In this document: piece after piece, positions 1 through 8,585 of the stretch
Layout of the letters: every line of letters starts with the position of its first letter
Numbering within the stretch: position 1 is the stretch's first letter
NCBI RefSeq assembly: GCF_029076845.1
Contig: NZ_JARESE010000028.1
Span: 186,001 to 250,000, forward strand
Source: Novosphingobium album (ex Liu et al. 2023)
GTDB lineage: Bacteria; Pseudomonadota; Alphaproteobacteria; Sphingomonadales; Sphingomonadaceae
DNA length: 64,000 bases
Reading direction: 5' to 3'
Program-made: the position numbers and the translations under genes
The notes under the pieces: model-generated
Told to the model about the DNA's origin: nothing
The model's database searches: none
What the model saw: the letters and a program-made list of their open reading frames with translations, nothing else

Positions 1-1
1 G

Positions 2-307
2 CAAGAATTCAAGGCGCATACCGACTATTTCGAACCCGATCACGCGGACTATGACGTCTATTGCAAGGTGTCCGGGCAGCGCACCTGGACCTTCATGATC
101 TACCTCAACGATGTCGATGCCGGCGGCGCGACGCGGTTTCGCGTGATCGACAAGATCTTCCAGCCCGAACGCGGCCGGCTGCTCGCCTGGAACAACCGGC
201 GCCCCGACGGCAGCCTGAACGCGGCCACGATGCATCACGCGATGAAAGTGCGCCAAGGCGTCAAATACGTCATCACGCGCTGGTATCGCGAACGGCCCTG
301 GCGCTAG
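2..307 (+). CDS. 2OG-Fe(II) oxygenase, prolyl 4-hydroxylase-like (5' truncated)
   Basis: The reading frame is open from the first base, so this is the C-terminal part (about 101 residues) of a gene that starts upstream. Visible elements of the 2-oxoglutarate/Fe(II) dioxygenase fold are the HxD iron-ligand pair in AHTDYF, the core TFMIYLNDVDAGGATRF, the distal histidine in the TMHHAMKV stretch and the lysine of VKYVITRW that would bind 2-oxoglutarate. The family hydroxylates proline or other residues in peptides, or small molecules. It is closely similar to the next gene (shared RTWTFM, YLNDV, QPERG, AWNNR and KYVIT..WYRERPW), so the two look like a tandem duplication. The substrate is unknown. 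Confidence 0.85.
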   Translation, partial: QEFKAHTDYFEPDHADYDVYCKVSGQRTWTFMIYLNDVDAGGATRFRVIDKIFQPERGRLLAWNNRRPDGSLNAATMHHAMKVRQGVKYVITRWYRERPWR

Positions 308-347
308 GAAGCCGGTTGCGCTTCCGGCCTTTGATGGACGCGCGAGG

Positions 348-980
348 TTGACCGGCCCGGACCTGTCGCTGGCGGACCGGCTGCTGCGCCAGCCCGGCCT
401 GCAGCGCGTGCCCAGCGGCAAGCTGGAACTGTTCATCCTGCGCGATTTCCTGCCGCCCGACTTGTGCGAGGCCCTGATCGCGCTGGTCGAGGCCCGCCGC
501 CGCCCTTCGGAACTGGCCAACCACGATGGCGACCCCAACTTTCGCACCAGCGAGACTTGCGACCTGGACGCGGCCGAACCGGCCGTTACCGCGCTGGAGG
601 CAAAGCTGTTCGCGCTCAACGCCATAGACCCGGCGCTGGGCGAACCGGTGCAGGGCCAGCGCTATCTGGCGGGGCAGGAATTCAAGTCGCACGTCGACTG
701 GTTCAGCCCCACGGGCCGCGACTGGGAACGCTATTGCGGAATCTCGGGCCAGCGGACCTGGACGTTCATGGTCTACCTCAACGATGTCGCGGCCGGCGGC
801 GCCACGCGCTTCAACGCGATCGGCAAGATCATCCAGCCCGAACGCGGCAAGCTTGTCGCCTGGAACAACCGGACCGCCGATGGCGGGGGCAACAAGGCCA
901 CCTTCCACCAGGGCATGAAAGTCAGGGCCGGGGCGAAATACGTGATCACCAAGTGGTATCGCGAACGCCCCTGGGGCTGA
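348..980 (+). CDS. 2OG-Fe(II) oxygenase, prolyl 4-hydroxylase-like
   Basis: A complete 210-residue protein. No ATG or GTG is available in frame, so it appears to start at TTG 348. An N-terminal helical part (about residues 1-90) precedes the dioxygenase core. The iron ligands are His115 and Asp117 (SHVDWF) and His187 (ATFHQGMKV), with Lys197 as the probable 2-oxoglutarate ligand. All catalytic residues are present, so it should be active. It has no signal peptide or membrane segment and is therefore cytoplasmic. It lies 40 bases after its truncated paralogue and about 114 bases before an ATP-grasp ligase on the same strand, which suggests one operon acting on a shared peptide or amino-acid substrate. 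That role is inference. Confidence 0.88.
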   Translation: MTGPDLSLADRLLRQPGLQRVPSGKLELFILRDFLPPDLCEALIALVEARRRPSELANHDGDPNFRTSETCDLDAAEPAVTALEAKLFALNAIDPALGEPVQGQRYLAGQEFKSHVDWFSPTGRDWERYCGISGQRTWTFMVYLNDVAAGGATRFNAIGKIIQPERGKLVAWNNRTADGGGNKATFHQGMKVRAGAKYVITKWYRERPWG

Positions 981-1094
981 GCGATGCCGGCCGACGCCAT
1001 CAACGATATTGCTTCTTCCCCTGCTTTGCGACCACAACCGCGCGACCACGGCCGGGCAGGTCTGGCACAAGCTGGCAGAGATGAAGGGCAACGC

Positions 1095-2888
1095 ATGACG
1101 ACCACGGATGGATTTCAGGCCTATCGCTATCACATGCGGCAGCCCGCGCTGCATGTGCGCGATGCGTTCGAACTCACCGGAAGCCCCGAACTGGCCCATA
1201 TCGACCTTTGGCTGAGCGACTATTTCCGCATCACCGGGCTGAATCTGCCCTCCGCGGGCAGCGGCGAGGACGCTGCCAGAGCGAATGCCATCGCGATCAC
1301 CGCACGGGCGCTGACGCTGTACGGCGAACTCGCGCGGGCCAGCGGCCTGCCCAGCTTCGATCCCGGCCGCGTGCTGCGCGTCGCCATCGGCGATGCGGGA
1401 CGCGTGGACATCACCGTGGCGCTGCCGATCGTCGAGAACCTGCACGATGCGATCTTCGCCCGCCTGTTCCACGATGCGCTCCAACTCGTGCTCGGGCCGC
1501 TCTCGCTCGCGCCCTCACCCGAAACCGCGAGCACGCTGCTGCTCAGGATCGAGAACGAACTGGCCAGCAAGCTGCGCGAGACGACCGATCTCACCAGCAC
1601 GACCGTGACGCTCAGCGATTTCGCCTATCGTTCTGGCGTTCCCTTCCGGCATCTGGGCGGCGGCACGATGCTGTATGGCTGGGGCGCGCGCGCGCAGATC
1701 ATGCACAGCTCGACAGGGCTGGCTGATTCGGTCGTCGGCAACCGGATCAGCGGCAACAAGTTCGAGGCGGCGCGGTTCATGCGCGCGGCCGGCCTCCCCG
1801 TGCCCGAACACATGCTGGTCCAGACGCGCGAACAGGCATTGCGCGCGGCCGAGACGATCGGCTGGCCCGTCGTCGTCAAGCCGATCGACCGCGAACGTTC
1901 CGAAGGCGTCACGGCCTTCATCGACAACGAGGCGGATTTTCTCGCCGCGTTCGATTACGCGCGCGAATGGGGCGAGGCCGCGCTGGTGGAAAAGCACATC
2001 CACGGCGCAAGCTATCGCATCCTGGTGGCCAACGGCCAGGTGAACTACGTCGTGGAGCGCATTCCCAAATGCGTGATCGGCAATGGCCAGGATACCGTCG
2101 CCCAGCTTGCCGCGCGCGGCGATGCGGCGCGCGAGAAATTGCCGCCGTGGAAGCGCCTGATGCCCTTCCCGATCGACGATCTGGCGCGGCAATGCCTGGC
2201 GCGGGACGGGCTCACGCCCGATTCGGTTCCGGCCGAAGGGCAGCGTGCCTGGCTGCGCCCCATCTTCAGCAATGCCTGGGGCGGCGATGTGGCGGAAGTG
2301 ACCGACCAGCTTCACCCCGAGAACGTGCAACTGGCTTGCGAGGTCACGCGCCTGTTCGGGCTGAGCATCGCCGGGGTCGACATGATCACCCCCGATCTGA
2401 CGCGTCCCTGGTACGAGAACGGCGCCGTGATCAACGAGATCAACACGCGCCCGCAAATCAATTCATCGCTCCGCGAGCATCGCCTGATGCAGTTCTGGCC
2501 GCTGATGCTGGGCGGCGATGGCCGCATCCCGGTCCATCTCATCGTCGGCACGGGCGATCTGGTGGGCGCAGCGCGCGACCGGCGCAACGACCTTGGCGCC
2601 TCGCGCCACTACCTGACCACGGCGGACCGGACCGAACGGCCCGATGGCCTGCCGCTGGTCCTGGGCGCCGATACCCTGTTCGACCGGGCGATCGCGCTGA
2701 TCCTGCGGCGCGATGTGCGGGCGCTGGTCCTGGCCGGCAGCCTCGATGAGATCGTGCGCCGTGGCTTGCCGGTGGACGGCATCGATTCGCTGCGCACGGT
2801 TGGGCTGGACGGAGCGGAGGCCGACGACGCCCAACGGCGCATCCGCGCGCTGATCCCCGTGGTCGAACGCGAACCCGCCGAGGCATGA
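1095..2888 (+). CDS. ATP-grasp ligase, cyanophycin-synthetase-like
   Basis: A 597-residue protein. An in-frame ATG at 984 would add 37 low-complexity residues. I prefer ATG 1095 because GAAGGG lies just upstream and protein-like sequence begins there. An N-terminal domain of about 200 residues is followed by an ATP-grasp domain (roughly 225-480) resembling the one in cyanophycin synthetase: the lysine in VVVKPIDRERSEGVT, the acidic VEKHIHGASYRILV segment, VERIPKCVIGNGQ and the metal-binding INEINTRPQIN. The Mur-ligase-like half that true CphA carries is absent; about 110 C-terminal residues of unclear type follow. The family joins a carboxylate to an amine with ATP, often on peptides. With two hydroxylases directly upstream, a peptide-modification or specialised amino-acid pathway is plausible but unproven. 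Confidence 0.8.
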   Translation: MTTTDGFQAYRYHMRQPALHVRDAFELTGSPELAHIDLWLSDYFRITGLNLPSAGSGEDAARANAIAITARALTLYGELARASGLPSFDPGRVLRVAIGDAGRVDITVALPIVENLHDAIFARLFHDALQLVLGPLSLAPSPETASTLLLRIENELASKLRETTDLTSTTVTLSDFAYRSGVPFRHLGGGTMLYGWGARAQIMHSSTGLADSVVGNRISGNKFEAARFMRAAGLPVPEHMLVQTREQALRAAETIGWPVVVKPIDRERSEGVTAFIDNEADFLAAFDYAREWGEAALVEKHIHGASYRILVANGQVNYVVERIPKCVIGNGQDTVAQLAARGDAAREKLPPWKRLMPFPIDDLARQCLARDGLTPDSVPAEGQRAWLRPIFSNAWGGDVAEVTDQLHPENVQLACEVTRLFGLSIAGVDMITPDLTRPWYENGAVINEINTRPQINSSLREHRLMQFWPLMLGGDGRIPVHLIVGTGDLVGAARDRRNDLGASRHYLTTADRTERPDGLPLVLGADTLFDRAIALILRRDVRALVLAGSLDEIVRRGLPVDGIDSLRTVGLDGAEADDAQRRIRALIPVVEREPAEA

Positions 2889-2891
2889 CGC

Positions 2892-2924
2892 AAAGGCCGC
2901 GCCTGCCTGCCGGGCGCGGCCTTT
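2892..2924. terminator. Bidirectional hairpin terminator
   Basis: A perfect 12-bp inverted repeat (AAAGGCCGCGCC with GGCGCGGCCTTT) around a 9-base loop lies between the convergent ATP-grasp gene and sodC. The AAA and TTT ends give short U-tracts on both strands. Confidence 0.75.
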
Positions 2925-2936
2925 CGCGCGAGGGGG

Positions 2937-3524
2937 TTACTTCGGCGCGCTGATCACCGCGCAGGCGATGCGGCCGCCGGCATTGCCCGCGGGCTGGCTC
3001 GTGTAATCGTCCGGGTCGGCATGGATCACCAGCGCGGTCCCGTCCGCATCGGCGATCGAGCCGGGGCCCTCGCCCAGCCGGACATGCGGATTGATCACTT
3101 CGGCCTTGAGCACGCCATCGGCGCCGACATACTGGTTGGGCATGTCGCCTTCGTGCGGCCCGCCAGCCACTTTCAGCCCGTGCTGATGCCCGCCGGGCGC
3201 GAAGTGGCCGCCAGCGCTGGCAAACTTGGCGGCCGGATCGCACAGGCCCTTTTCGTGGAAGTGGAAGCCATGTTCGCCTTGCGGCAGGCCCTTGATATCG
3301 GCGGTGACGAGCACGCCGCTCGGCGTCTGTTCCAGCATGACCATGCCGATCCGCTTGCCCGTGGCATCGATCACCGCCGCGTGGGCCATGCCGGGCATCG
3401 CCGCGCCGGTGGCGGCGGCCTCGTGATCTCCGGCGCCATGCGCGGCATCGCCCTGCGCGAGAACCGGCTGCGCGCCAAGCGCGGCGGCGGCGCAAAACGT
3501 AAGGAATCGGGCGTAACGGTGCAT
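2937..3524 (-). CDS. sodC: Superoxide dismutase [Cu-Zn], periplasmic
   Basis: A 195-residue Cu/Zn superoxide dismutase that converts superoxide to oxygen and hydrogen peroxide. The chosen ATG (3524) is preceded by CTGGAG and opens a clear signal peptide ending near AQPVLAQG, so the enzyme is exported. Metal ligands and family motifs are visible: HGFHFHEKGLCD, GGHFAP, HQHG, GDMPN, ALVIHADPDDY and GNAGGRIACAVI. The two cysteines (GLCD and IACAV) can form the conserved disulfide. A His/Ala/Gly-rich linker after the signal peptide (DAAHGAGDHE, MPGMAHA) could help bind metal. It is a single gene facing the ATP-grasp gene and divergent from the PilZ gene. Confidence 0.96.
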   Translation of the reverse strand: MHRYARFLTFCAAAALGAQPVLAQGDAAHGAGDHEAAATGAAMPGMAHAAVIDATGKRIGMVMLEQTPSGVLVTADIKGLPQGEHGFHFHEKGLCDPAAKFASAGGHFAPGGHQHGLKVAGGPHEGDMPNQYVGADGVLKAEVINPHVRLGEGPGSIADADGTALVIHADPDDYTSQPAGNAGGRIACAVISAPK

Positions 3525-3729
3525 CGTCGGTCTCCAGGTTGGGGGGAAGGCTTCCATAGCGCAATGACGGCGCGGGTGGGAAAGTTCCTCAGCACCGCGG
3601 ATAATTCGCCGCGTGCCGGCCAGCCCATGGTTAACCGGCAGGCAAGCCCGTCGCGAGGCAAAGCGTTAACCAATGGCGTGAATGGTGAAAGCCGGTGGAG
3701 GCATCGACGCAAAGGCAGGAAACGAAACG

Positions 3730-4071
3730 ATGGACGCACCGCTTGAACGGCTCTCTGGCGCGAATTCCGTGAACCGGCGCAATCGCCGGCGCGAGCCGCG
3801 CAAGGCGGCGCGGTTCGAGGCCACGCTGGAATCCTCGGGCGGATCGCGCACGAAAGTGGTGCTGGCCGATGTCTCGCGGCACGGGTGCAGCATCCGCTCG
3901 CAATCGCCCTGGCTGCACCAGGGCGCCTTCGTCTCGATCTGGCTGCGCGACGCGCCCAGGCTTAGCGCGATCGTGCGCTGGGTGCGCGACGGGACGGCGG
4001 GCATGGAATTCCTGCGGCCGATCCCCTCCGAACGTACCGAATGGATCGCCCTGATAGACGCCGATTTCTGA
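3730..4071 (+). CDS. PilZ-domain protein (c-di-GMP binding)
   Basis: A 113-residue protein made almost entirely of one PilZ domain. The arginine cluster RRNRRREPR and the DVSRHGCSI segment match the RxxxR and DxSxxG c-di-GMP-binding motifs, so ligand binding should be intact. ATG 3730 is preferred over an upstream GTG-type start because CAGGAAACG precedes it. Such stand-alone PilZ proteins are receptors that relay c-di-GMP to motility, polysaccharide or envelope functions. No target is encoded beside it. The only c-di-GMP enzyme in the window is the GGDEF-EAL protein at 24475, which is not linked. Confidence 0.85.
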   Translation: MDAPLERLSGANSVNRRNRRREPRKAARFEATLESSGGSRTKVVLADVSRHGCSIRSQSPWLHQGAFVSIWLRDAPRLSAIVRWVRDGTAGMEFLRPIPSERTEWIALIDADF

Positions 4072-4143
4072 ATGGTCGGGGCAAGGCTGAGACAGCGAAA
4101 ACCGATCCCATCGGCGGCTTGCCACCGATGCGGCCCGCCAACG

Positions 4144-4171
4144 AAAAAGGGCGGCCCTATCGGACCGCCCC
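4144..4171 (-). terminator. Rho-independent terminator after rpmE
   Basis: On the minus strand a 9-bp GC-rich stem (4162-4170 with 4149-4157, one G-U pair) with a GATA loop is followed by a run of five U. It lies 25 bases past the rpmE stop codon. Confidence 0.8.
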
Positions 4172-4195
4172 TTGCGATTGCCTTGAAGCCGGCGA

Positions 4196-4426
4196 TCAGC
4201 CCTTCTTGAGCGTGAGGCCGCCGAAACGCTTGTTGAACTGCGCGACACGGCCGCCCTCGTTGACCAGGCGCTGGTTGCCGCCGGTCCACGCCGGGTGCGA
4301 CGTCGGGTCGATGTCGAGCACCAGCGTATCGCCTTCGCTGCCCCAGGTGGAACGCGTCTGGAAGGTGGTGCCGTCGGTCATCTGAACCGTGATCATGTGG
4401 TAGTCGGGGTGCGTATCGGGCTTCAT
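4196..4426 (-). CDS. rpmE: 50S ribosomal protein bL31
   Basis: A 76-residue protein beginning [19 protein letters not shown], typical of alphaproteobacterial bL31, with the conserved [13 protein letters not shown] and [12 protein letters not shown] segments near the C-terminus. The zinc-binding cysteines of the classical type are absent, as usual in this group (the C-minus form). It is a structural protein of the large ribosomal subunit that helps bridge the subunits. It is monocistronic, with its own terminator downstream. Confidence 0.95.
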   Translation of the reverse strand: MKPDTHPDYHMITVQMTDGTTFQTRSTWGSEGDTLVLDIDPTSHPAWTGGNQRLVNEGGRVAQFNKRFGGLTLKKG

Positions 4427-4529
4427 GTCGAATTCTCTTTCGCTTGGCCGGTACCGACCGGCCTGGAATTGGAAGCGGCGCGCATAGCGTCGGTCAGGGC
4501 AAAATGCAAGGTCTCGAAAGACGCTCCGC

Positions 4530-5003
4530 TCAGCTATCCGCGATCATCGCGGTGAAGTTGACATCGCATGTCACCTTGTCGCCGATCGAGGCCTTGCCCC
4601 AGAACTTGCACACCCGAGCCCGCTTCTGGACGAAGCCGACGCGCAGATCGAGCAGCACGCCCGGTTCGACCGGATTGCGGAACTTGGCTTCCTCGATCGC
4701 CATGAAGTAGACCAGCTTGCCGGTTCCGGCGAGGCCGAGCGTCTCGATGGCAAGAATGCCAGCGGCTTGCGCCAGCGCCTCGATCTGCAGCACGCCGGGC
4801 ATGATCGGGCGGCCGGGGAAGTGACCCTGGAAGAAGCCTTCGTTGAAGCTCACCGCCTTGACCGCGTGGATCTCCTCGGCCGAAACCGAAACCACGCGAT
4901 CGACCAGCAGCATCGGGTAGCGATGCGGCAGTGCTTCCAGGATCTTCGGGAAATCGTAAGCCGGGGCGGCGCTGGCCGCCCCGGTGGTATCCGTCCCGCT
5001 CAT
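4530..5003 (-). CDS. fabZ: 3-hydroxyacyl-[ACP] dehydratase FabZ
   Basis: A 157-residue hot-dog-fold dehydratase that removes water from (3R)-hydroxyacyl-ACP in fatty-acid elongation. Motifs seen are [13 protein letters not shown], the catalytic histidine in [12 protein letters not shown] and the glutamate in LQIEALAQ. Its ATG overlaps the stop codon of the upstream skp-like gene (TGATG), so the two are translationally coupled. In most Gram-negative bacteria lpxD lies before fabZ and lpxA/lpxB after it. None is here, and rpmE follows instead. This fits a lineage without lipid A. Confidence 0.97.
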   Translation of the reverse strand: MSGTDTTGAASAAPAYDFPKILEALPHRYPMLLVDRVVSVSAEEIHAVKAVSFNEGFFQGHFPGRPIMPGVLQIEALAQAAGILAIETLGLAGTGKLVYFMAIEEAKFRNPVEPGVLLDLRVGFVQKRARVCKFWGKASIGDKVTCDVNFTAMIADS

Positions 5004-5671
5004 CAGCGGCCCTGCGCCGGTGCCTTCGCGGCGGGCTGGGCGGCGGCCTGCTGCTGCGCGCGCGCCTCACGAAGCTGGCGCGGCTCCCAGCCGGCCGGCG
5101 GGACGAGCTGGGCCGAGGGGATCAGCGTGTTCAGCTCGGTGAGGATATCCTGGTTGAGGTTATAGGCATTCGCGTTCACCGCGAGCACGGCCTGCGGGCT
5201 GAGCAGCAGCGAGATCTTCTTTTTGGCCATCGCGCTCTTCACCGCGGCGTCGATCTTGTCCTCGACCTGCTCGGAGACATAGGCGCGCGACATCGCCACG
5301 GGCTCAAGAATGCGCTGCAGCTCGTTCTGGCCGCTTTCCTGGATCTGCTGGATCGCATTGGCCTGCTGTTCGAGCGCGGCCTGCGTGACCTTGCCGCCCT
5401 GGCGATCGACGTTGAACTTGTCGACCAGCGGCTTGATCTGCGCGTTGAGCGCGTTGCGGCGCGCTTCGGCCTGATCGAGCTGCGCCTTGTAGGTCGTCGT
5501 GCGCTGCTGCTCGGCCGTGGTGAACGCGGTCGAATTGGCCACCACCGCTTCAAGATTGGCGATCGCGATGCCTTGCACGATCGTGCCGGCATCCTGCGCG
5601 AGCGCCGGCTGCGCGGCGACGGTGCCGGCCATCAGGCTGGCGGCTAGGGCGGACTTGAGGATGATGTTCAT
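5003..5671 (-). CDS. skp: OmpH/Skp-family periplasmic chaperone
   Basis: A 222-residue protein with a signal peptide ([16 protein letters not shown], cleavage near QPALAQD). A long charged, Gln/Ala-rich helical region, expected to form the coiled-coil tentacles of Skp, covers about residues 45-150. The C-terminus ends in an Ala/Pro/Gln-rich tail. Skp holds unfolded outer-membrane proteins in the periplasm and hands them to the BAM complex. It lies directly after bamA with a TGATG overlap and directly before fabZ with another, so bamA-skp-fabZ form one tightly coupled unit. At 222 residues it is longer than E. coli Skp, mainly because of the C-terminal tail. Confidence 0.88.
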   Translation of the reverse strand: MNIILKSALAASLMAGTVAAQPALAQDAGTIVQGIAIANLEAVVANSTAFTTAEQQRTTTYKAQLDQAEARRNALNAQIKPLVDKFNVDRQGGKVTQAALEQQANAIQQIQESGQNELQRILEPVAMSRAYVSEQVEDKIDAAVKSAMAKKKISLLLSPQAVLAVNANAYNLNQDILTELNTLIPSAQLVPPAGWEPRQLREARAQQQAAAQPAAKAPAQGR

Positions 5672-8427
5672 CAGAATTGGGTTCCCACGTTGAATGTGAA
5701 GGCCTTGGTATCGTCCCCATCCTGCTTGAGGAGGACTTTGGAGAAATCGATGCGGAAGGGGCCGAAAGGCGAATTCCAGTTGACGCCGATGCCCACCGCA
5801 ACGCGCGGCTTCCAGGTATTGCCCACGAAGAATTCCTGGAACGGCGCGATGGTCGAACCGCGCGCGACGTTGGCGTTGGAGGTAAGGCAGGCCGGCGGGT
5901 TGGGGTTGGTCTGGTTCGTCACGATCGATACCGAGGTGGCGGTACAATTGCTGTCGACCGCGTCGATCTGGTTGTAAAGCGCCGCGCCGTTCGCATCGCG
6001 TTCGGGGATCAGCGTGCTGCTCAGGACCGTGTCGAGGCGGGGCTTGGTGATGCCCCAGACCGCGCCGGCATCGACGAAGATCGACGGTCGCAGCCCCAGT
6101 TCGCGCGCGCCCGAGCCCAGCGGGATCTCCAGCTCGGCCCGGCCGAGGTAGTAGTACTTGCCGCCCAGCGAATCGTCGGCCCAGTCGCTGCGCTTCTCGG
6201 AGAAGCCGTCCTCGCCCGCATCGACCACACCGTTGCCGTTGGCATCGCCGCTGATGACGCCGTCGCCGTTGGTATCCATATACGGCTTGCGCAGCACGCG
6301 CGGGCCGACGCCGCGAATGTCGAAACCGCGGATCTGCGGTTCGCCCAGATAGAAGCGGTCGGTCAGGCGGACATCGTCGACACCGGGATTGTTGCGATTC
6401 TCGAACGACTTGATCGCGCCGCCTTCGGCCGAAAGCGAGAAGATGAAACCGCCGCCCACCGGCCAGTAGCGCGATGCCTTGGCGGTCACGCGGCCATACT
6501 TGACCGAACCGGCAAGGCCGGCGAAATCACCGCTGATCGAGGCCGACATGCCGCGCGTCGGGCGCACCCGGTTGTCCAGCGTATCGTAGATCAGCGACAG
6601 GCCGATGATCGAACTGGTGCGCTTGCCGATCGCCTCGCACAGATAGCGGCCGGCAAGCAGCGGGTCGCACTGGTAGCCGCCGCCCTGACGGTCGCTGAAG
6701 AACAGCCCCTTGTCGAGCGAGATGTCATCGTAATTGAGCGTGTAGCGCGCGATGCCGGTGAGGAATTCGGTGAGCGGCAGGCCGGCGCGGATCTGGAAGC
6801 CGGTGGTCGCCTGCTGATAGGTGGTATCGCGGTCCGAGGTGTAGAAACGGAAGCTGTTGTAGTCACGCCGGTAGATGTCGACGCCCAGCGAGACGTTCTT
6901 GTCGAACACGTAAGGCTCGGTAAAGCTGGCCTCGACGCTTTTCGAATAGCGCGAATAGCTGCCCGAGATGCCGACCGTCTGGCCGCGCCCGCGGAAATTG
7001 CGCTGCTGCACCGATGCCTGGAAGATGAAGCTTTCGAGGCTGGAGAAGCCGGCCGAGAGCTGGAGCTGGCCGGTCGGCTTTTCCTCCACGTTGGCTTCCA
7101 GGATAATCCGGTCGGCCGCCGCGCCCGGCTTCTGCTCGACCTCGAACTTCTCCTGGAAGTAGCCGAGCGACTTGATGCGGTTCGACGAACGCTTGACCTG
7201 CAGCGAGTTGAACGCGTCGCCTTCGGCCAGGCGGAACTCGCGGCGCACCACCTTGTCCTGGGTCAGCGTGTTGCCGTTGACGTCGATCCGCTCGACATAG
7301 ACGCGCGGCGCCTCGGCGATCACGAACTTCAGACCCATGGTGAGGTCTTCCTTGCTGCGATCGTACTGCGGGCGCACATCGGCGAAGGCATAGCCGAACG
7401 CGCCGGCGGTATCGCCAAGCTTCTCGATCGTGTCCTCGACCAGTTTGGCATTGTACCAGTCGCCGGTCTTCATCGGCAATTGCCGGGTCAGCGCGTCGCT
7501 GTCGAAATCGCGCAGCTGGCTGTCGACCTTGATGTCGCCGAACTTGTAGCGGTCGCCTTCCTCGACGACGTAAGTGATGATGAAGTCCTTCTTGTCCGGC
7601 GTCAGCTCGGCCACGGCGGACACGACGCGGAAATCCGCATAGCCTTCGGTCAGGTAGAACTGGCGCAGCTTCTGCTGATCGAACGCGAGCCGGTCGGGAT
7701 CGTAGCTGGTGCTGGAACTGAACAGCTTGGTGATGCGGGCCTGCTTGGTCACCATCTGGCCGCGCAGCTCGCCGTCGGAGAACTTCTCGTTGCCGATGAT
7801 GTTGATCTGCCGGACCTTCGACTTGTCACCCTCGGTGATCTCGAAGACGATATCGACGCGGTTCTGCTCGAGCATGACCATCTTCGGCTCGACGGTCGCG
7901 GCGTAGCGGCCCTGCCGCTTGTACAGCTCGATGATGCGCGCCACGTCGGCGCGAACCTTGGAGCGGGTGAAGATCTGGCGCGGCGCGACCTTGATCTCGG
8001 GCAGGATCTTGTCGCTCTTGATGCGCTTGTTGCCTTCGAGGAGGATCCGGTTGACCACCGGGTTTTCCTTCACCTCGATCGTAACGAAGCCGTTCTCGTT
8101 GGTGATCTTGACATCGGAAAGCAGCTCGGTCTCGTAGAGGTCCTTCAGCGCCTCGTCGGCCGCGGCCGACGTATAGGGCTGGCCGATGCGCAGCTTGACG
8201 TAGGACAGGATCGTCTGGGCCTCCAGGCGCTCGGCCCCGACCACCTGGATCGACCTGATCGTTTCGCCCACCACCGGCGCGCTCGCCGCAGGCGCGGCCG
8301 GTGCCGCGGCGGCCTGGGCCATGGCCGAAACGGGAAGGCCCGCCAGGATCGTGGTGCCCAGCAGAACGGCGGCTAGTCCAGACGCACGCCCGGCATCAAC
8401 GCAGCGAGCCATTTCCAATCCCATCAT
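5671..8427 (-). CDS. bamA: Outer-membrane protein assembly factor BamA
   Basis: A protein of about 918 residues (ATG 8427; ATGs at 8424 and 8412 are alternatives) with a signal peptide ending near VSAMAQA. Five POTRA repeats occupy roughly residues 55-400 (first repeat IRSIQVVGAERLEAQTI). They are followed by an Omp85 beta-barrel ending in FTFNVGTQF with the C-terminal phenylalanine expected of a barrel signal. The IRGF motif of loop 6 is present. BamA inserts beta-barrel proteins into the outer membrane. Unusually, shortly after IRGF there are two EF-hand-like acidic loops (DTNGDGVISGD and DANGNGVVDAGED), which could bind calcium at the cell surface. The gene order rseP-bamA-skp-fabZ supports the assignment. 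Confidence 0.96.
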   Translation of the reverse strand: MMGLEMARCVDAGRASGLAAVLLGTTILAGLPVSAMAQAAAAPAAPAASAPVVGETIRSIQVVGAERLEAQTILSYVKLRIGQPYTSAAADEALKDLYETELLSDVKITNENGFVTIEVKENPVVNRILLEGNKRIKSDKILPEIKVAPRQIFTRSKVRADVARIIELYKRQGRYAATVEPKMVMLEQNRVDIVFEITEGDKSKVRQINIIGNEKFSDGELRGQMVTKQARITKLFSSSTSYDPDRLAFDQQKLRQFYLTEGYADFRVVSAVAELTPDKKDFIITYVVEEGDRYKFGDIKVDSQLRDFDSDALTRQLPMKTGDWYNAKLVEDTIEKLGDTAGAFGYAFADVRPQYDRSKEDLTMGLKFVIAEAPRVYVERIDVNGNTLTQDKVVRREFRLAEGDAFNSLQVKRSSNRIKSLGYFQEKFEVEQKPGAAADRIILEANVEEKPTGQLQLSAGFSSLESFIFQASVQQRNFRGRGQTVGISGSYSRYSKSVEASFTEPYVFDKNVSLGVDIYRRDYNSFRFYTSDRDTTYQQATTGFQIRAGLPLTEFLTGIARYTLNYDDISLDKGLFFSDRQGGGYQCDPLLAGRYLCEAIGKRTSSIIGLSLIYDTLDNRVRPTRGMSASISGDFAGLAGSVKYGRVTAKASRYWPVGGGFIFSLSAEGGAIKSFENRNNPGVDDVRLTDRFYLGEPQIRGFDIRGVGPRVLRKPYMDTNGDGVISGDANGNGVVDAGEDGFSEKRSDWADDSLGGKYYYLGRAELEIPLGSGARELGLRPSIFVDAGAVWGITKPRLDTVLSSTLIPERDANGAALYNQIDAVDSNCTATSVSIVTNQTNPNPPACLTSNANVARGSTIAPFQEFFVGNTWKPRVAVGIGVNWNSPFGPFRIDFSKVLLKQDGDDTKAFTFNVGTQF

Positions 8428-8585
8428 TCCACGCCAAATCCCGTAAGCGCCTAGCGGAACACCAATCCATCCCTGCCGGGCCGTCATGCCTTGCCGCAGA
8501 CAATCGCCGCCCTCTGCCCGATGGACGTCAGCCAATCAAGCAGTCAATCCCGGCGACAATGTGATCGAAAGCGAATTCCTCCCGG

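Noticed and set aside
61..351. A 96-codon frame overlapping the first oxygenase
   Set aside because: It is an out-of-frame shadow of the oxygenase, very rich in Arg, and lacks any motif.
984..1094. A separate small precursor peptide between the second oxygenase and the ATP-grasp gene
   Set aside because: The short frame from ATG 984 runs in phase into the ATP-grasp gene without a stop, so it is only an alternative N-terminus.
5677..8376. An 899-codon open frame antisense to bamA
   Set aside because: BamA on the minus strand is unmistakable. The plus-strand frame has the low-complexity composition of an antisense shadow.
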